DNA of 64,000 bases, from positions 43,470 through 107,469 of the forward strand of contig NZ_JAMXMX010000027.1 of NCBI RefSeq assembly GCF_024055725.1, written 5' to 3'. Positions 49,734-59,542 of this stretch are shown here, one piece after another (the stretch's first letter is position 1; each line of letters opens with the position of its first letter). Origin of the DNA: Actinoallomurus spadix (GTDB lineage: Bacteria; Actinomycetota; Actinomycetes; Streptosporangiales; Streptosporangiaceae). The notes under the pieces are model-generated. The model had not been told where the DNA came from and searched no databases. It saw only the letters and a program-made list of their open reading frames with translations. The position numbers were made by a program, and so were the translations under genes.

Positions 49734-52643
49734 GTGCGCTCACTTCCCCGTGTCCGCCGTCGGTTCGTCCTCCTCGTCGCCGTGGTCCTGGCCGTCGTGT
49801 GCGGCGGCGCGGTCACGCTGGCGGCGCGGCGCGGGCCGGACGGCGCGCGGCGGGCGCACGCCGCGCACACGGTGACGTACGACCACTACTCGCTGAAGCT
49901 CGACGGGAACCGCGTCTACCTGTGGTCGGCGGAGTTCCACTACTGGCGGCTGCCGAGCCCGGACCTCTGGCGGGACGTGCTGGAGAAGTTCAAGGCTGCG
50001 GGGTACAACGCGACGTCGATCTACTTCGACTGGGCCTACCACTCCCCGAAGCAGGGCGTGTACGACTTCACCGGCGTACGCGACATCGAGCGGCTCCTCA
50101 CCATCGCGCAGCAGGTGGGCATCTACGTGATCGCGCGCCCGGGGCCGTACATCAACGCCGAGACCGACAGCGGCGGCTTCCCGGGCTGGCTGACGACGCA
50201 GAAGGGCCGGGCGCGGTCGAGCGCCCCCGACTACACCCAGGCGTACCGCGAGTGGCTGCGCCACGTCGACCCGATCATCGCCAAGCACCAGTACACCGAC
50301 GGTACGGGACCGGTGATCCTCTACCAGATCGAGAACGAGTACGGCACCCACACCGACAAGGCGTACATGAAGGACCTCAAGAAGCAGGTCCGCGCCGACG
50401 GGATCGACGTGCCGTTCACCCACAACCACTGCTGCGGCGCCTCGAAGTGGGCGACCGGCGGCGGGTCGGTCGACCTGCCGGGCCAGGACAGCTACCCGCA
50501 GAAGTTCAACTGCTCGACTCCGGACCGATGGAACGGGCTGGCGACCCTGCCGCGCTTCCGGGACGACGCGCCGATCTTCACGCCGGAGTTCCAGGGCGGG
50601 GCGTACGACCCGTGGGGCGGCCCCGGCTACGACAAGTGCCGCACGCTCACCGGCCCCGACTTCGAGAAGGTCTTCTACAAGCACAATCTCGCGACCGGCG
50701 TCACGATGCAGAACTTCTACATGACGTATGGCGGGACCTCGTGGGGCTGGCTCGCCGACCCGAGTCACGTCTACACGTCCTACGACTACGGGTCGGCCAT
50801 CAAGGAGGACCGGGAGCTGACGCCGAAGTACGACGAGGCGAAGCGGCTCGGGTACCTCACGCAGGCGGTGGCGCCGCTGACCAAGACCGACCCGGTCTCG
50901 GCCGGCAAGCCGACGAACGCCGACGTCACGCTCACCGCGCGGGCGAACCCGGACGACGGCACCCGCTTCTCCGTGCTGCGGCACCGGGACGCGACGTCCA
51001 CCACGACCGAGACCACGCACGTGCCGATCGACCTGACGGCGGGGAGGCAGGGCGGCGCGGCGGTGTCCTACCCGTCCGTGCCGCAGGAGCCGGGCACGAA
51101 GATCAAGCTCGCTGGCCGGGACGCGAAGCTGCTGGTCGCCGGGTACCACCTCGGGTCGCAGCAGCTGCGGTACTCCACCTCGGAGATCATGACGCACGGC
51201 CGCATCGGCGACCGGGACGTCGCGCTGCTGTACGGGCGCCGGGGTGAGGACGGCGAGACCGTGCTGCACTACGACGCCGCGCCGTCGGTCACCGTGCTGT
51301 CCGGGAAGGTACGGCACGTCTGGAACGCCGGGCGCGGGGATCTGCGGCTGAACTACACGCACCAGGGGCTGGCGCGCGTGCTGGTCACGCCGCGCGGCGG
51401 CGTGCCGGTCCTGCTGCTCCTCGCGACGGACCAGGAGGCGGCGCGGTTCTGGCGGCAGGACACCGCCGCCGGGCCCGTGCTCGTCCGGGGACCGGAGCTC
51501 CTGCGGTCGGCGGCGGTCCAGGGTCCGGCGCTGGCCCTCACCGGTGACACCTCCGCGGTGACCGGCCTGGAGGTCTTCGCCGCGACGTCCGTGCGCACGG
51601 TCACGTGGAACGGCGCGCCCGTACGGACCACCGGAGACGACACCCTCACCGGGCGGCTCGCGGGGCCGCGGCGCGTCACCGTTCCCGCGCTGACCGGCTG
51701 GAAGGTGCGCGCGGAGTCGCCCGAGGCGCGGCCGGGCTTCGACGACCACGGCTGGACCGTGGCGAACAGGACGACGACGAACAACCCGACACGGCCCGCC
51801 ACGGCGCCGGTGCTGTACGCCGACGACTACGGCTTCCACTACGGCGACGTCTGGTACCGCGCGCACTTCACGGCGAAGGGCGGGGAGACCGGCGTCACCC
51901 TGACCGCCGGAACCGGCAAGGCCGGCGTGTACTCGGTCTGGCTGAACGGGAAGTTCCTCGGCAGCAGTGGGGACGGCCGGCACACGTTCGCCTTCCCCGC
52001 CCGCGCGGCCGCGAAGGGCCGGGACAACGTGCTGTCCGTGCTCGTGGAGAACATGGGCCACAACGAGGACTTCGACGCCACGGACACCCACAAGGAGCCC
52101 CGCGGCCTGACCGGCGCGAAGCTCCGGGGATCGGCCGCCCCGCTCACCTGGCGCATCCAGGGCGGCGAGGGCGGGGAGGAGCTGCCCGACCCCGCGCGCG
52201 GCCCCTTCAACACGGGCGGCCTGTACGGCGAGCGGAACGGCTGGCACCTGCCCGGCGGTGCCGACGCCGGCTGGACGGCCACGACCCTGCCGCGCCGCGA
52301 CACGAGGCCCGGCGTCTCCTGGTACAAGACGACCTTCGACCTGAACCTGCCGAAGGACCAGGACGTGCCGCTCGGCGTGACGTTCACCGACGACCATTCC
52401 CGGCACTACCGCGCGCTGCTGTTCGTCAACGGCTGGCAGCTCGGCCGGTACGTCAACGACGTGGGCCCGCAGCGGAGCTTCCCGATCCCGCCGGGCATCC
52501 TGCGCGCGAACGGCCGGAACACCCTCGCGATCGCGGTGTGGAACGAGGACGGGAAGACCGGCGGTCTCGGCCAGGTCGCCCTGCGGCAGTACGCCGACCT
52601 GGCCACGAGCCTGCGGGTCGCGGACGTCACCACCCCACGCTGA
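49734..52643 (+). CDS. Secreted GH35 beta-galactosidase
   Basis: This 969-residue protein has a signal anchor (FVLLVAVVLAVVCGGAVTLA) followed by the GH35 barrel: SAEFHYWRLPSPDLWRDVLE, IARPGPYINAE, YQIENEYG (acid/base Glu202 by position) and TPEFQGG (nucleophile Glu285). Downstream beta-sandwich domains include YKTTFDLNLPKDQDVPLGVT near the end. It cleaves terminal beta-galactosyl residues outside the cell. The enzyme could feed sugars into the galactose-related pathways elsewhere in the genome. GTG 49734 is preceded by GGAGCGAAAGG. No transporter or regulator is adjacent; it lies 200 bp from tRNA-Arg. Confidence 0.93.
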   Translation: MRSLPRVRRRFVLLVAVVLAVVCGGAVTLAARRGPDGARRAHAAHTVTYDHYSLKLDGNRVYLWSAEFHYWRLPSPDLWRDVLEKFKAAGYNATSIYFDWAYHSPKQGVYDFTGVRDIERLLTIAQQVGIYVIARPGPYINAETDSGGFPGWLTTQKGRARSSAPDYTQAYREWLRHVDPIIAKHQYTDGTGPVILYQIENEYGTHTDKAYMKDLKKQVRADGIDVPFTHNHCCGASKWATGGGSVDLPGQDSYPQKFNCSTPDRWNGLATLPRFRDDAPIFTPEFQGGAYDPWGGPGYDKCRTLTGPDFEKVFYKHNLATGVTMQNFYMTYGGTSWGWLADPSHVYTSYDYGSAIKEDRELTPKYDEAKRLGYLTQAVAPLTKTDPVSAGKPTNADVTLTARANPDDGTRFSVLRHRDATSTTTETTHVPIDLTAGRQGGAAVSYPSVPQEPGTKIKLAGRDAKLLVAGYHLGSQQLRYSTSEIMTHGRIGDRDVALLYGRRGEDGETVLHYDAAPSVTVLSGKVRHVWNAGRGDLRLNYTHQGLARVLVTPRGGVPVLLLLATDQEAARFWRQDTAAGPVLVRGPELLRSAAVQGPALALTGDTSAVTGLEVFAATSVRTVTWNGAPVRTTGDDTLTGRLAGPRRVTVPALTGWKVRAESPEARPGFDDHGWTVANRTTTNNPTRPATAPVLYADDYGFHYGDVWYRAHFTAKGGETGVTLTAGTGKAGVYSVWLNGKFLGSSGDGRHTFAFPARAAAKGRDNVLSVLVENMGHNEDFDATDTHKEPRGLTGAKLRGSAAPLTWRIQGGEGGEELPDPARGPFNTGGLYGERNGWHLPGGADAGWTATTLPRRDTRPGVSWYKTTFDLNLPKDQDVPLGVTFTDDHSRHYRALLFVNGWQLGRYVNDVGPQRSFPIPPGILRANGRNTLAIAVWNEDGKTGGLGQVALRQYADLATSLRVADVTTPR

Positions 52644-52708
52644 TCACCCGGTCGAAGACCGGCCGGCCAGGTGGGTCAGCGCATCGGTCCGCGATTGTCC
52701 CGTGCCCG

Positions 52709-54802
52709 TCACGCCGTGCCCTCGACCTGGGACGACAGGTCGTACACGGTCGTGCCGCCGACCGTCTCGGCGGTGAAGTTCCGCTGCACCCAGGCCGCGA
52801 TCCGCTGGGCCACGTCACTGCCGCCGGAGCTCGTACCCCGCACCATCCCCGTCGTCGACCCGCCGATGAAGTAGTGGATCCGCCCCGCGCGGACGTACTC
52901 CTGGAACCGCCGCAGGCCCGGCGCCGGGTCGGTGCCGTTGAACCCGCCGATCGCCATCACCGGCTCGCCGGTCGCCAGCTGGTACCCGGCGGCGTTGTTC
53001 GACCCGACCGTCGCGGCGACCCAGGTGTACGAGCGGGCGTTCTTCTCGAGCGCGGCCGTCAGGGCGGCGCTCGGGGTGGTGGCGTTCAGCAGCCCGCCCG
53101 GGCCGCCGCCGCCCGGCCCGCGCATGCCGCCGCCCGGCGGCTGCGCCGACCCCCCGCCACCGGCACGCGGCCCACCGGGGAACCCGCCGCCCGGAAGACC
53201 GCCGCCGGGGAACCCGCCGCGGCCACCGCCCTGCGGCCGGAAACCGCGCCCCATGCCCCCGGCACGGCCGCCGAACCCCGGCATCCCGCCGCGCCCGGAC
53301 GACGGTCCCGCCGTCGGGATCGCCCCGGTGTGCGGAGTACCGGCCGTCTCGACCGCGTACGCCGCCGGTCCGGCGATCGACGTCAGCGCGGCGACGATGA
53401 GCGCCGCGCCGAGCAGCCGGCGCGGGGCGCGACCGGCCGAGGCGAGCAGCGCGGCGGCGAGCAGGCCGCCGACCAGGACGACGAACCGCAGCCAGGGCAC
53501 GAAGTCCGGGGTACGGCCGAGCAGGACATAGGACCACCAGGCGGTCAGCGCCACCGTTCCGGCGAGGGTGAAGGACGCGACCGGCCGGCGCCGTTCCCGC
53601 CACAGCACCGCCGCGCCCATCCCGGTGAGCGCCGCGACCGCCGGGGCCAGCGCGACCGTGTAGTACCCGTGGAAGATCCCCTGCATGAGGCTGAACACCA
53701 GGCCGGTCACCAGCAGCCAGCCGCCCCACAGCGCGAACCCGGCGAGCTCGCGGCGGCGCTCCCGGCCGCGCGTCAGCCACAGCCCGGCGGCGAGCAGGAC
53801 CAGCGCCGCGGGCAGCAGCCACGCGACCTGCCCGCCGAGCTCACTACCGAACATCCGCATCGGCCCGGCGTCCTGGTTGAGGTTGCCGAGCCCGCCGGTC
53901 TCGTCGCCGTTCAGCCGGCCGAGGCCGTTGTAGCCCAGGGCCAGCTCCAGCACGCTGTCGTGCTGGGAGCCGCCGATGTACGGGCGGGAGCCCGACGGCA
54001 CCAGGGCGACGATCGCGACCCACCATCCCGCCGCGACGACCAGCGCGACCCCCGCGAGGAGCAGCTGCCCGATCCGCCGTCGTACGGGCGCCGGCGCCAG
54101 GAGCAGGTACACCAGCGCGAACGCCGGCACGACGAGGAACGCCTGCAGCATCTTGGCCAGGAAGCCCAGCCCCACACAGGCCGCCGCGAACACCAGCCAC
54201 CGGGTGCTCGCGCCCTCCACCGCGCGCACCACCCCGTACGCGCCGAGCGTGAGCAGCAGCACGAGCAGCGCGTCCGGGTTGTTGAACCGGAACATCAGCG
54301 CGGCCACCGGCGTGGTCGCCAGGACGGCCCCCGCGAGCAGCGCCCCGCCGATCGCCGTGCGGTCAGCGCGCGGGCCGAGCGAGCGCCGCACCGCGGCGTA
54401 CACCACCCCGACCGTCGCGACCCCCATGAGCGCCTGCGGCACCAGGATGCTCCAGGCGTTCACCCCGAAGACCCGGGCGGTCAGCTCCATCGGCCACAGC
54501 GCCATCGGCGTCTTGTCGACGGTGATGAAGTTCGACGCGTCCGACGATCCGAAGAAGAACGCCGCCCAGCTGCGCGTGCCGGCCTGGACGGCCGCCGAGT
54601 AGAAGGAGTTCGCCCAGCCGGAGGCGCCCAGCCCCCACACGTACAGCACCGCGGTGGCCGTGAGCAGGGCGAGCAGCGCGGGCCGCGCCCACACCGGGTC
54701 GCCGTCGGGCCCGCGCAGCGCCCGGCGCGCCAGGCGGCCGGTGTCCCGCACGCGGTGTTCGGGCTCGGCCTGCCGGGGTGGTCCGGAGGTCATCGATGTC
54801 AT
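52709..54802 (-). CDS. GT39-like polyprenol-phosphate glycosyltransferase (YkcB/ArnT type)
   Basis: This 697-residue protein has about 12 membrane segments in residues 40-490, beginning LLALLTATAVLYVWGLG. The first external loop holds WANSFYSAAVQAGTRSWAAF and the conserved NFITVDKTPMALW, matching the PMT/ArnT family. A Gly/Pro-rich, low-complexity stretch (about 500-570) links to a C-terminal soluble domain (YTWVAATVGSNNAAGYQLAT, DLSSQVEGTA at the end) typical of the actinobacterial YkcA/B group. It would transfer a sugar from a polyprenol phosphate to an external acceptor. It is convergent with the beta-galactosidase gene and divergent from the aldehyde dehydrogenase gene. Confidence 0.85.
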   Translation of the reverse strand: MTSMTSGPPRQAEPEHRVRDTGRLARRALRGPDGDPVWARPALLALLTATAVLYVWGLGASGWANSFYSAAVQAGTRSWAAFFFGSSDASNFITVDKTPMALWPMELTARVFGVNAWSILVPQALMGVATVGVVYAAVRRSLGPRADRTAIGGALLAGAVLATTPVAALMFRFNNPDALLVLLLTLGAYGVVRAVEGASTRWLVFAAACVGLGFLAKMLQAFLVVPAFALVYLLLAPAPVRRRIGQLLLAGVALVVAAGWWVAIVALVPSGSRPYIGGSQHDSVLELALGYNGLGRLNGDETGGLGNLNQDAGPMRMFGSELGGQVAWLLPAALVLLAAGLWLTRGRERRRELAGFALWGGWLLVTGLVFSLMQGIFHGYYTVALAPAVAALTGMGAAVLWRERRRPVASFTLAGTVALTAWWSYVLLGRTPDFVPWLRFVVLVGGLLAAALLASAGRAPRRLLGAALIVAALTSIAGPAAYAVETAGTPHTGAIPTAGPSSGRGGMPGFGGRAGGMGRGFRPQGGGRGGFPGGGLPGGGFPGGPRAGGGGSAQPPGGGMRGPGGGGPGGLLNATTPSAALTAALEKNARSYTWVAATVGSNNAAGYQLATGEPVMAIGGFNGTDPAPGLRRFQEYVRAGRIHYFIGGSTTGMVRGTSSGGSDVAQRIAAWVQRNFTAETVGGTTVYDLSSQVEGTA

Positions 54803-54955
54803 GGGACCACGGTCGGCGGCGGACGTCAGCGGTCCCTGAGCCGACGATTAAAGGCGGCTGAGAATCCGCCGTCGCGCCCGGAAGACGGCATGGGCATCGC
54901 CTCATCTCCGGCGTAGGCTGGCGAACCCCCTGAACAGCACGAAAGGTGCCCAGAG

Positions 54956-56416
54956 ATGGCCTTGCTCGACGAAACGCCCTGGAAGGGATCCGTGTTCGGC
55001 GGACGCTGGTACGAATCGTCCGGAGGAGACACGGCCGTCGTCGAGCCCGCCACCGGCGCCGAACTCGCCCGCGCCGGCATCGCCGTGGCGGAGGACATCT
55101 CCCGGGCCGCGGCCGAGGCGGCGAAGGCGCAGCGCGCGTGGGCCGCCACGTCCTTCGAGGAGCGCGCCGCCGTGCTCCGCCGCGCCGGCCTGCTGTTCGA
55201 GCGGCACGCCGCCGAGATCGAGCAGTGGATCGTCCGCGAGACCGGCGCGATCCCGCCCAAGGCGGCCCTGGAGACCCACATCGCCGCCCAGGAGTGCTAC
55301 GAGGCCTCCGCGCTCGCCTCCCACCCCCTCGGCGACATCCTGCCCACCGCGAAGAAGCGGCTCAGCCTCGCCCGCCGGGTGCCCGCCGGCGTCGTCGGGG
55401 TCATCGCGCCGTTCAACTTCCCGCTCATCCTCGGCATCCGATCCGTCGCCCCGGCCCTCGCGCTCGGTAACGCCGTCGTCTTCAAACCCGACCCGCGTAC
55501 GGCCGTGGCCGGCGGCGTCGTGGTGGCCCGCGTGTTCGAGGAGGCCGGGCTGCCCGAGGGAGTCCTGCACATGCTCCCCGGCGGCGCGGACGCCGGCGAG
55601 GCGCTGGTCGCCGACCCGCACGTCCGCGTCATCTCGTTCACCGGCTCCACCGCCGCCGGCCGCGCGGTGGGCGCGGCCGCCGGACGCCACCTCAAACGGG
55701 CCCACCTGGAACTCGGCGGCAACTCGGCCCTCATCGTCCTCGACGACGCCGACCTCGACCTGGCCGTGTCCGCGGCGGCGTTCGGCTCCTTCATGCACCA
55801 AGGGCAGATCTGCATGACGACCGGACGGCACCTCGTGCACGAGCGCGTCGCCGGCGAGTTCGTCGAACGACTCGCCGCCAAGGCCGACGGCCTGCCCGTC
55901 GGGAACCCCGCCACCGACCAGGTCGCCCTCGGCCCCATCATCGACGAGCACCAGCGCGACCACGTCCACGCGCTGGTCACCGCGAGCGTCGACGCGGGCG
56001 CCCGGCTGGCCGCCGGCGGTACCTACGACGGACTGTTCTACCGCCCGACGGTCCTCGCCGACGTCACCCCGCGGACCCCGGCGTACGCCAACGAGGTCTT
56101 CGGCCCCGTCGCCCCGGTGAGCGCGTTCGGCTCGGCGGAGGAGGCGGTCGCCCTGGCCGCCGGCACCGAGTACGGCCTGTCGCTGGGCATCCTGACCCGT
56201 GACGTCATGAAGGCCCTCGACCTGGCCGACCGGATCCCGAGCGGCATCGTGCACATCAACGACCAGACCGTCGACGACGAGGCCGTCGCCCCGTTCGGCG
56301 GAGTCGGCGCGTCGGGAACCGGCTCGCGCTTCGGCGGCGCCGCGGCCAACATCGAGGCGTTCACCGAGACCCAGTGGGTGACCATGCAGGGCGACATCGC
56401 CCGCTACCCCTTCTGA
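54956..56416 (+). CDS. Aldehyde dehydrogenase (benzaldehyde/aromatic aldehyde type)
   Basis: This 486-residue NAD(P)-dependent aldehyde dehydrogenase has the catalytic pair Glu252 (HLELGGNSALIVLDD) and Cys286 (GQICMTTGRHLV). FTGSTAAGRAVG is the nucleotide-binding turn, and EVFGPVAPVSAF and GVGASGTGSRFGG complete the family pattern. It oxidises an aldehyde to an acid; members with ICMTTGRH are usually aromatic aldehyde or vanillin dehydrogenases. ATG 54956 follows AAAGG with a usable gap. It does not appear to be in an operon with the membrane-protein gene that starts 180 bp later. Confidence 0.93.
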   Translation: MALLDETPWKGSVFGGRWYESSGGDTAVVEPATGAELARAGIAVAEDISRAAAEAAKAQRAWAATSFEERAAVLRRAGLLFERHAAEIEQWIVRETGAIPPKAALETHIAAQECYEASALASHPLGDILPTAKKRLSLARRVPAGVVGVIAPFNFPLILGIRSVAPALALGNAVVFKPDPRTAVAGGVVVARVFEEAGLPEGVLHMLPGGADAGEALVADPHVRVISFTGSTAAGRAVGAAAGRHLKRAHLELGGNSALIVLDDADLDLAVSAAAFGSFMHQGQICMTTGRHLVHERVAGEFVERLAAKADGLPVGNPATDQVALGPIIDEHQRDHVHALVTASVDAGARLAAGGTYDGLFYRPTVLADVTPRTPAYANEVFGPVAPVSAFGSAEEAVALAAGTEYGLSLGILTRDVMKALDLADRIPSGIVHINDQTVDDEAVAPFGGVGASGTGSRFGGAAANIEAFTETQWVTMQGDIARYPF

Positions 56417-56596
56417 GCACCGAACCGCCCGGGCCGACCGGCCGTGGGGCGCGGACGCCTCGCCGGAGGGCCGACGGCCGCGGTCCGGAGGAGACCGGCG
56501 CGCCCCTACCTTCGTCGGGCGGACGCCGACCGGCGGATCGGGCCCCTGGACCGACGGCGCTATCGGGGATGCCCACCGGACCGGCAGGCTCGCACC

Positions 56597-57622
56597 ATGA
56601 AGGACGGAGACGTTCGACAGGCCGCGACCCGGCCCGGCCGGCCGCCGCTGCGGCGGCGCGTCGCCCCGGCCGTCGCCCTCTTCATCCTCGCCCCCGCCAT
56701 CGGTGAACTGCTGCTGGGCAATCTGCGGGTCGAGGAGACGGTGGCCTTCCTGCCCGTGCTCGCCCCGCTTTACGGCGGCGGCGCCCTGCTCATCCGCGAG
56801 ACGGCGCGGCGGGCCGGGCGTGGACCGGCCACGATGCTGATCCTCGGCGTCGCGTACGGCCTCCTCGAAGAGGGGCTGGCCGACCAGATGCTGTTCAACC
56901 GGCACTACGCCGGGAACGACGAGATGGGCGACACCTACATCCCCGCGCTCGGGATGGGCGGCTGGCTCACGATCGGCGTGCTCACCATGCACGCCGTCTG
57001 GAGCACCAACGTCGGCATCACGCTGGTCGAGGCGCTCGTCCCCGAACGCTCCGAGACGCCCTGGCTGGGCCGCCGCGGACTCGTCGTCACCGCCGCCGTC
57101 TTCGTCTTCGGCACGGCCGTGACCATCTGGGGCACCCATCACGACGAGCACTTCTTCGCCACCCCGCCCCAATTGCTCGGCACCGGAGCCGTCATCGCCG
57201 TGCTCATCGTGGTGGCCTTCCGCCGGCGACCCGCCGGCCCGCTTCCCGGGAACCCTCCTCGACCGGTCGTCGCCGGGCTGGTCGCCTTCGTCGCCTCGGG
57301 CGCGTTCCTGTCCACCGCGGACCTGCCCGGCTGGTGGAGCGTCGCCGCGGCCGTCGCCCTGCCGGCCGCCACAGTCCTCGTGGTCGGCCGCTGGTCCCGG
57401 CGGCGGGGCTGGGGCCGCACGCACCGGCTCGCCCTGGCCTCGGGCGCGCTCCTCACCTACGCCTGGACCGGAATCGCCATGCGCCCCGAGTCAGGTCCAA
57501 AGCGGACCGCCGACTACATCATGAACGCCACCCTCGCCCTCGCCGCCGTCCTCCTCATCGCCTGCGCGGCCCGGAGAGCGCACGGGTCCCGTCCGCCGTC
57601 GCCTGTCACCGAAAAAGACTGA
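56597..57622 (+). CDS. Multi-pass membrane protein of unknown function
   Basis: This 341-residue protein has about nine hydrophobic segments: VAPAVALFILAPAIGELLLG, FLPVLAPLYGGGALLIRE, MLILGVAYGLLEEGLADQML, LTIGVLTMHAVWSTNVGITL, LVVTAAVFVFGTAVTIWGT, AVIAVLIVVAF, VAGLVAFVASGAFLSTA, VAAAVALPAATVLVV and a last pair. The EEGLADQMLFN and HAVWSTN motifs inside the membrane part recall CPBP-like intramembrane proteins, but the pattern is not convincing. ATG 56597 has a weak Shine-Dalgarno. I do not recognise a named family with confidence. Confidence 0.75.
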   Translation: MKDGDVRQAATRPGRPPLRRRVAPAVALFILAPAIGELLLGNLRVEETVAFLPVLAPLYGGGALLIRETARRAGRGPATMLILGVAYGLLEEGLADQMLFNRHYAGNDEMGDTYIPALGMGGWLTIGVLTMHAVWSTNVGITLVEALVPERSETPWLGRRGLVVTAAVFVFGTAVTIWGTHHDEHFFATPPQLLGTGAVIAVLIVVAFRRRPAGPLPGNPPRPVVAGLVAFVASGAFLSTADLPGWWSVAAAVALPAATVLVVGRWSRRRGWGRTHRLALASGALLTYAWTGIAMRPESGPKRTADYIMNATLALAAVLLIACAARRAHGSRPPSPVTEKD

Positions 57623-57663
57623 TCCTCTCGTGAACGGCCGGGTGTCACCGCTCGACGCTCGCT

Positions 57664-57682
57664 ACCCTTCGCATCGAAGGGT
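57664..57682. promoter_or_regulatory. Inverted repeat before the Uma2-family gene
   Basis: ACCCTTCG (57664-57671), CAT, CGAAGGGT (57675-57682) is an 8-bp perfect dyad, 30 bp before the Uma2-family start. The TACCCT inside it could also serve as a -10 element, in which case the dyad overlaps the promoter. Confidence 0.45.
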
Positions 57683-57711
57683 CACGAATCAATCTCGGAG
57701 TGTGAGAGCGC

Positions 57712-58290
57712 ATGGCGATGCCGTTCCCGGTCACCTCCGCGCACGGTTACTACACAGTCGCTGACTGGCTGAATCTCCCGGAGATCGAGGGACGGCGCGT
57801 CGAGCTCATCGACGGGAGCTTCGTCGTGAGCCCGCCTCCGCTGTCGGATCACCAGGTCTGCTCGGCAAGGCTGTCGACGATTCTGGCGGCGGCCGCGCCG
57901 GAGAACATGGAAATCGTCGGACCCTGCGGTATCCGAACGGCGACCGAGGTGCCGATTCCCGACATCGTGGTGGGTGACGCCGACGCCATCCTCGCGGGGG
58001 TGGCGGCGCTACTGCCCGAGCAGACGCATCTCGTCGCAGAGATCGTCAGTCAAGGGAACCGGCGACGGGATTACCAGGACAAGCCGCGCATCTACGCGGC
58101 GGCCGGCATCCCCACCTTCCTCCGGATCGAGCTGATCGGGGTGAATCCGCCGTACGTGGAGGTGTTGAGCCTGCGTGACGGCGCCTATGTCGGCGTCGCT
58201 CACGTCGATGCCGGGCAACTCGTGAAGCTGACCGATCCGTTCCCGGTCGAGTTCGACCCCGCGCGGCTGCTCGGCCGGCGTTTCCGCTGA
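57712..58290 (+). CDS. Uma2-family (DUF820) restriction-endonuclease-like protein
   Basis: This 192-residue protein has the PD-(D/E)xK pattern of the Uma2 family: ELIDGSFVVSPPPLSDHQ, VPIPDIVVGDA (acidic Asp), THLVAEIVSQGNRRRDYQDK (Glu and Lys) and RIYAAAGIPTFLRIEL. Uma2 proteins are abundant in cyanobacteria and actinobacteria, usually as single genes, with unproven roles; some occur in mobile or toxin-like contexts. No partner gene lies next to it. ATG 57712 follows GGAGTGTGAGAG, a moderate Shine-Dalgarno. Confidence 0.87.
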   Translation: MAMPFPVTSAHGYYTVADWLNLPEIEGRRVELIDGSFVVSPPPLSDHQVCSARLSTILAAAAPENMEIVGPCGIRTATEVPIPDIVVGDADAILAGVAALLPEQTHLVAEIVSQGNRRRDYQDKPRIYAAAGIPTFLRIELIGVNPPYVEVLSLRDGAYVGVAHVDAGQLVKLTDPFPVEFDPARLLGRRFR

Positions 58291-58875
58291 TCACCGCTCC
58301 GGACGGCGGTGGGACGCCAGAGTACGGAACGCCGTGTCGAGGGCGTCGATGAGATGGTCGAAGGTGAGGTCCAGGGACTCCGGGAGGCCGAAGCCGCCGG
58401 CCGCCTCCAGCGAGACGAGGCCGTGGCAGACGGTGCGCCACATGCGGATCGCGTGGATCAGGTCCGGGCCCTCCAGTCCGTAGCCGCTGATGGCGGCGGC
58501 CGCTACGGCGACCGCCTGATCGCTCACCATGGTGTACTCCTCGTCGCCGGGCGCCGGGGCCTGCACGCTCGCGGCGTAGCGGCCGGGATGGGTGACGGCG
58601 TAGGCCCGGTAGGCGCGGGACGCCGCCCGCAGGCTGTCCCGGCCCGTCAGCCCGACGGCCGCCCGGGTCACGGCGCCGGTGAGTTCACGGATGCCCAGCA
58701 GCGCCACGTCCCGTTTGACGGCTTCGAGCCCGTCGACGTGCTTGTAGAGGCCGGGGAGGGAGACACGGCACCGCTGGGCGACCGCCGCGAGGGTGAGCCG
58801 GTCCAGGCCCACCTCGTCGGAGACGGCCGCCGCTTCGGCGACGATGCGCTCGGGGGTCAGTCCAACGCGGGGCAT
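58291..58875 (-). CDS. TetR-family transcriptional regulator (WHG-domain type)
   Basis: This 194-residue protein has the HTH in residues 8-50 (ERIVAEAAAVSDEVGLDRLT, VAQRCRVSLPGLYKHVDGLE) and a ligand-binding domain with RAYRAYAVTHPGRYAASV, IRMWRTVCHGLVSLEAAGGF typical of the TetR_C_33/WHG group. It starts 2 bp after the membrane-protein gene and is the second gene of its operon, whose promoter carries two dyads; autoregulation is therefore likely. The divergent MFS gene could also be a target. Confidence 0.9.
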   Translation of the reverse strand: MPRVGLTPERIVAEAAAVSDEVGLDRLTLAAVAQRCRVSLPGLYKHVDGLEAVKRDVALLGIRELTGAVTRAAVGLTGRDSLRAASRAYRAYAVTHPGRYAASVQAPAPGDEEYTMVSDQAVAVAAAAISGYGLEGPDLIHAIRMWRTVCHGLVSLEAAGGFGLPESLDLTFDHLIDALDTAFRTLASHRRPER

Positions 58876-58877
58876 GG

Positions 58878-59522
58878 TCACCGACCGTATCGCCCGAGCA
58901 CGACCCCGGCGCCGGTGACGAAGACCAGCAGCAGGATCAGGGCGGGCGCGGCCAGCAGGGCGAGGCTCTGCAGGAGGAACAGGTAGACGACGCCGGACGC
59001 CGCGATGGACACGGCGAGCGCGGCTCCCGCGTACCGCAGCCACCGGGGGAGCGCCCCTGACGCGGCGGCGGCCGCGCCGACGACGGCCAGGGCGAGCATC
59101 TTCACCCCGTCCAGCCGGTCGCCCGCCTGGAACAGCAGGTGCGCGGTGCCGGGCGCGGTCGTACGGGACAGCGCCACGCCGAGCACGAACTGGATCAGGG
59201 AGATCGTCGCGGCGATCGCGCCGGCGATCCCGAGGGTCCGGGCGGTGCCGGCCGATCCGTCGCGGCGCGCGGCCCGGGCCAGCGCGACGGAGACGATCGC
59301 CAGGCCGGCCGCCGGAAGGCCCTCGGTCAAGGCGAACTGGGCCGCCACGACGCCCTCGTGCCCCGCGAAGGCCGTGACGATCTCGCTCCCGGAGGCGGTG
59401 AGCTTCGGGCTGGGCGCTCCGAGGGACAGCCCGGCGACCCAGGACAGCGCGTACGCCACGCCGGTGACGGCGGGGACGGTGAAGAGGCGGGGACGAACGG
59501 GCGCGGCGGCCGAGACGTGCAT
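58878..59522 (-). CDS. DUF4386-like membrane protein
   Basis: This 214-residue protein has six membrane segments (AVTGVAYALSWVAGLSLG, VVAAQFALTEGLPAAGLAIVSVALA, LGIAGAIAATISLIQFVLGVAL, VKMLALAVVGAAAAASG, AALAVSIAASGVVYLFLL, ALLAAPALILLLVFVTGAGV). The pattern resembles DUF4386 proteins often regulated by an adjacent TetR repressor. ATG 59522 follows AGGAG at 6 nt. A pair of 20-bp dyads lies 21-60 bp upstream, so it is probably derepressed by an inducer of the downstream TetR protein. Confidence 0.8.
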   Translation of the reverse strand: MHVSAAAPVRPRLFTVPAVTGVAYALSWVAGLSLGAPSPKLTASGSEIVTAFAGHEGVVAAQFALTEGLPAAGLAIVSVALARAARRDGSAGTARTLGIAGAIAATISLIQFVLGVALSRTTAPGTAHLLFQAGDRLDGVKMLALAVVGAAAAASGALPRWLRYAGAALAVSIAASGVVYLFLLQSLALLAAPALILLLVFVTGAGVVLGRYGR

Positions 59523-59542
59523 TGGTGCTCCTCGAGACAGCA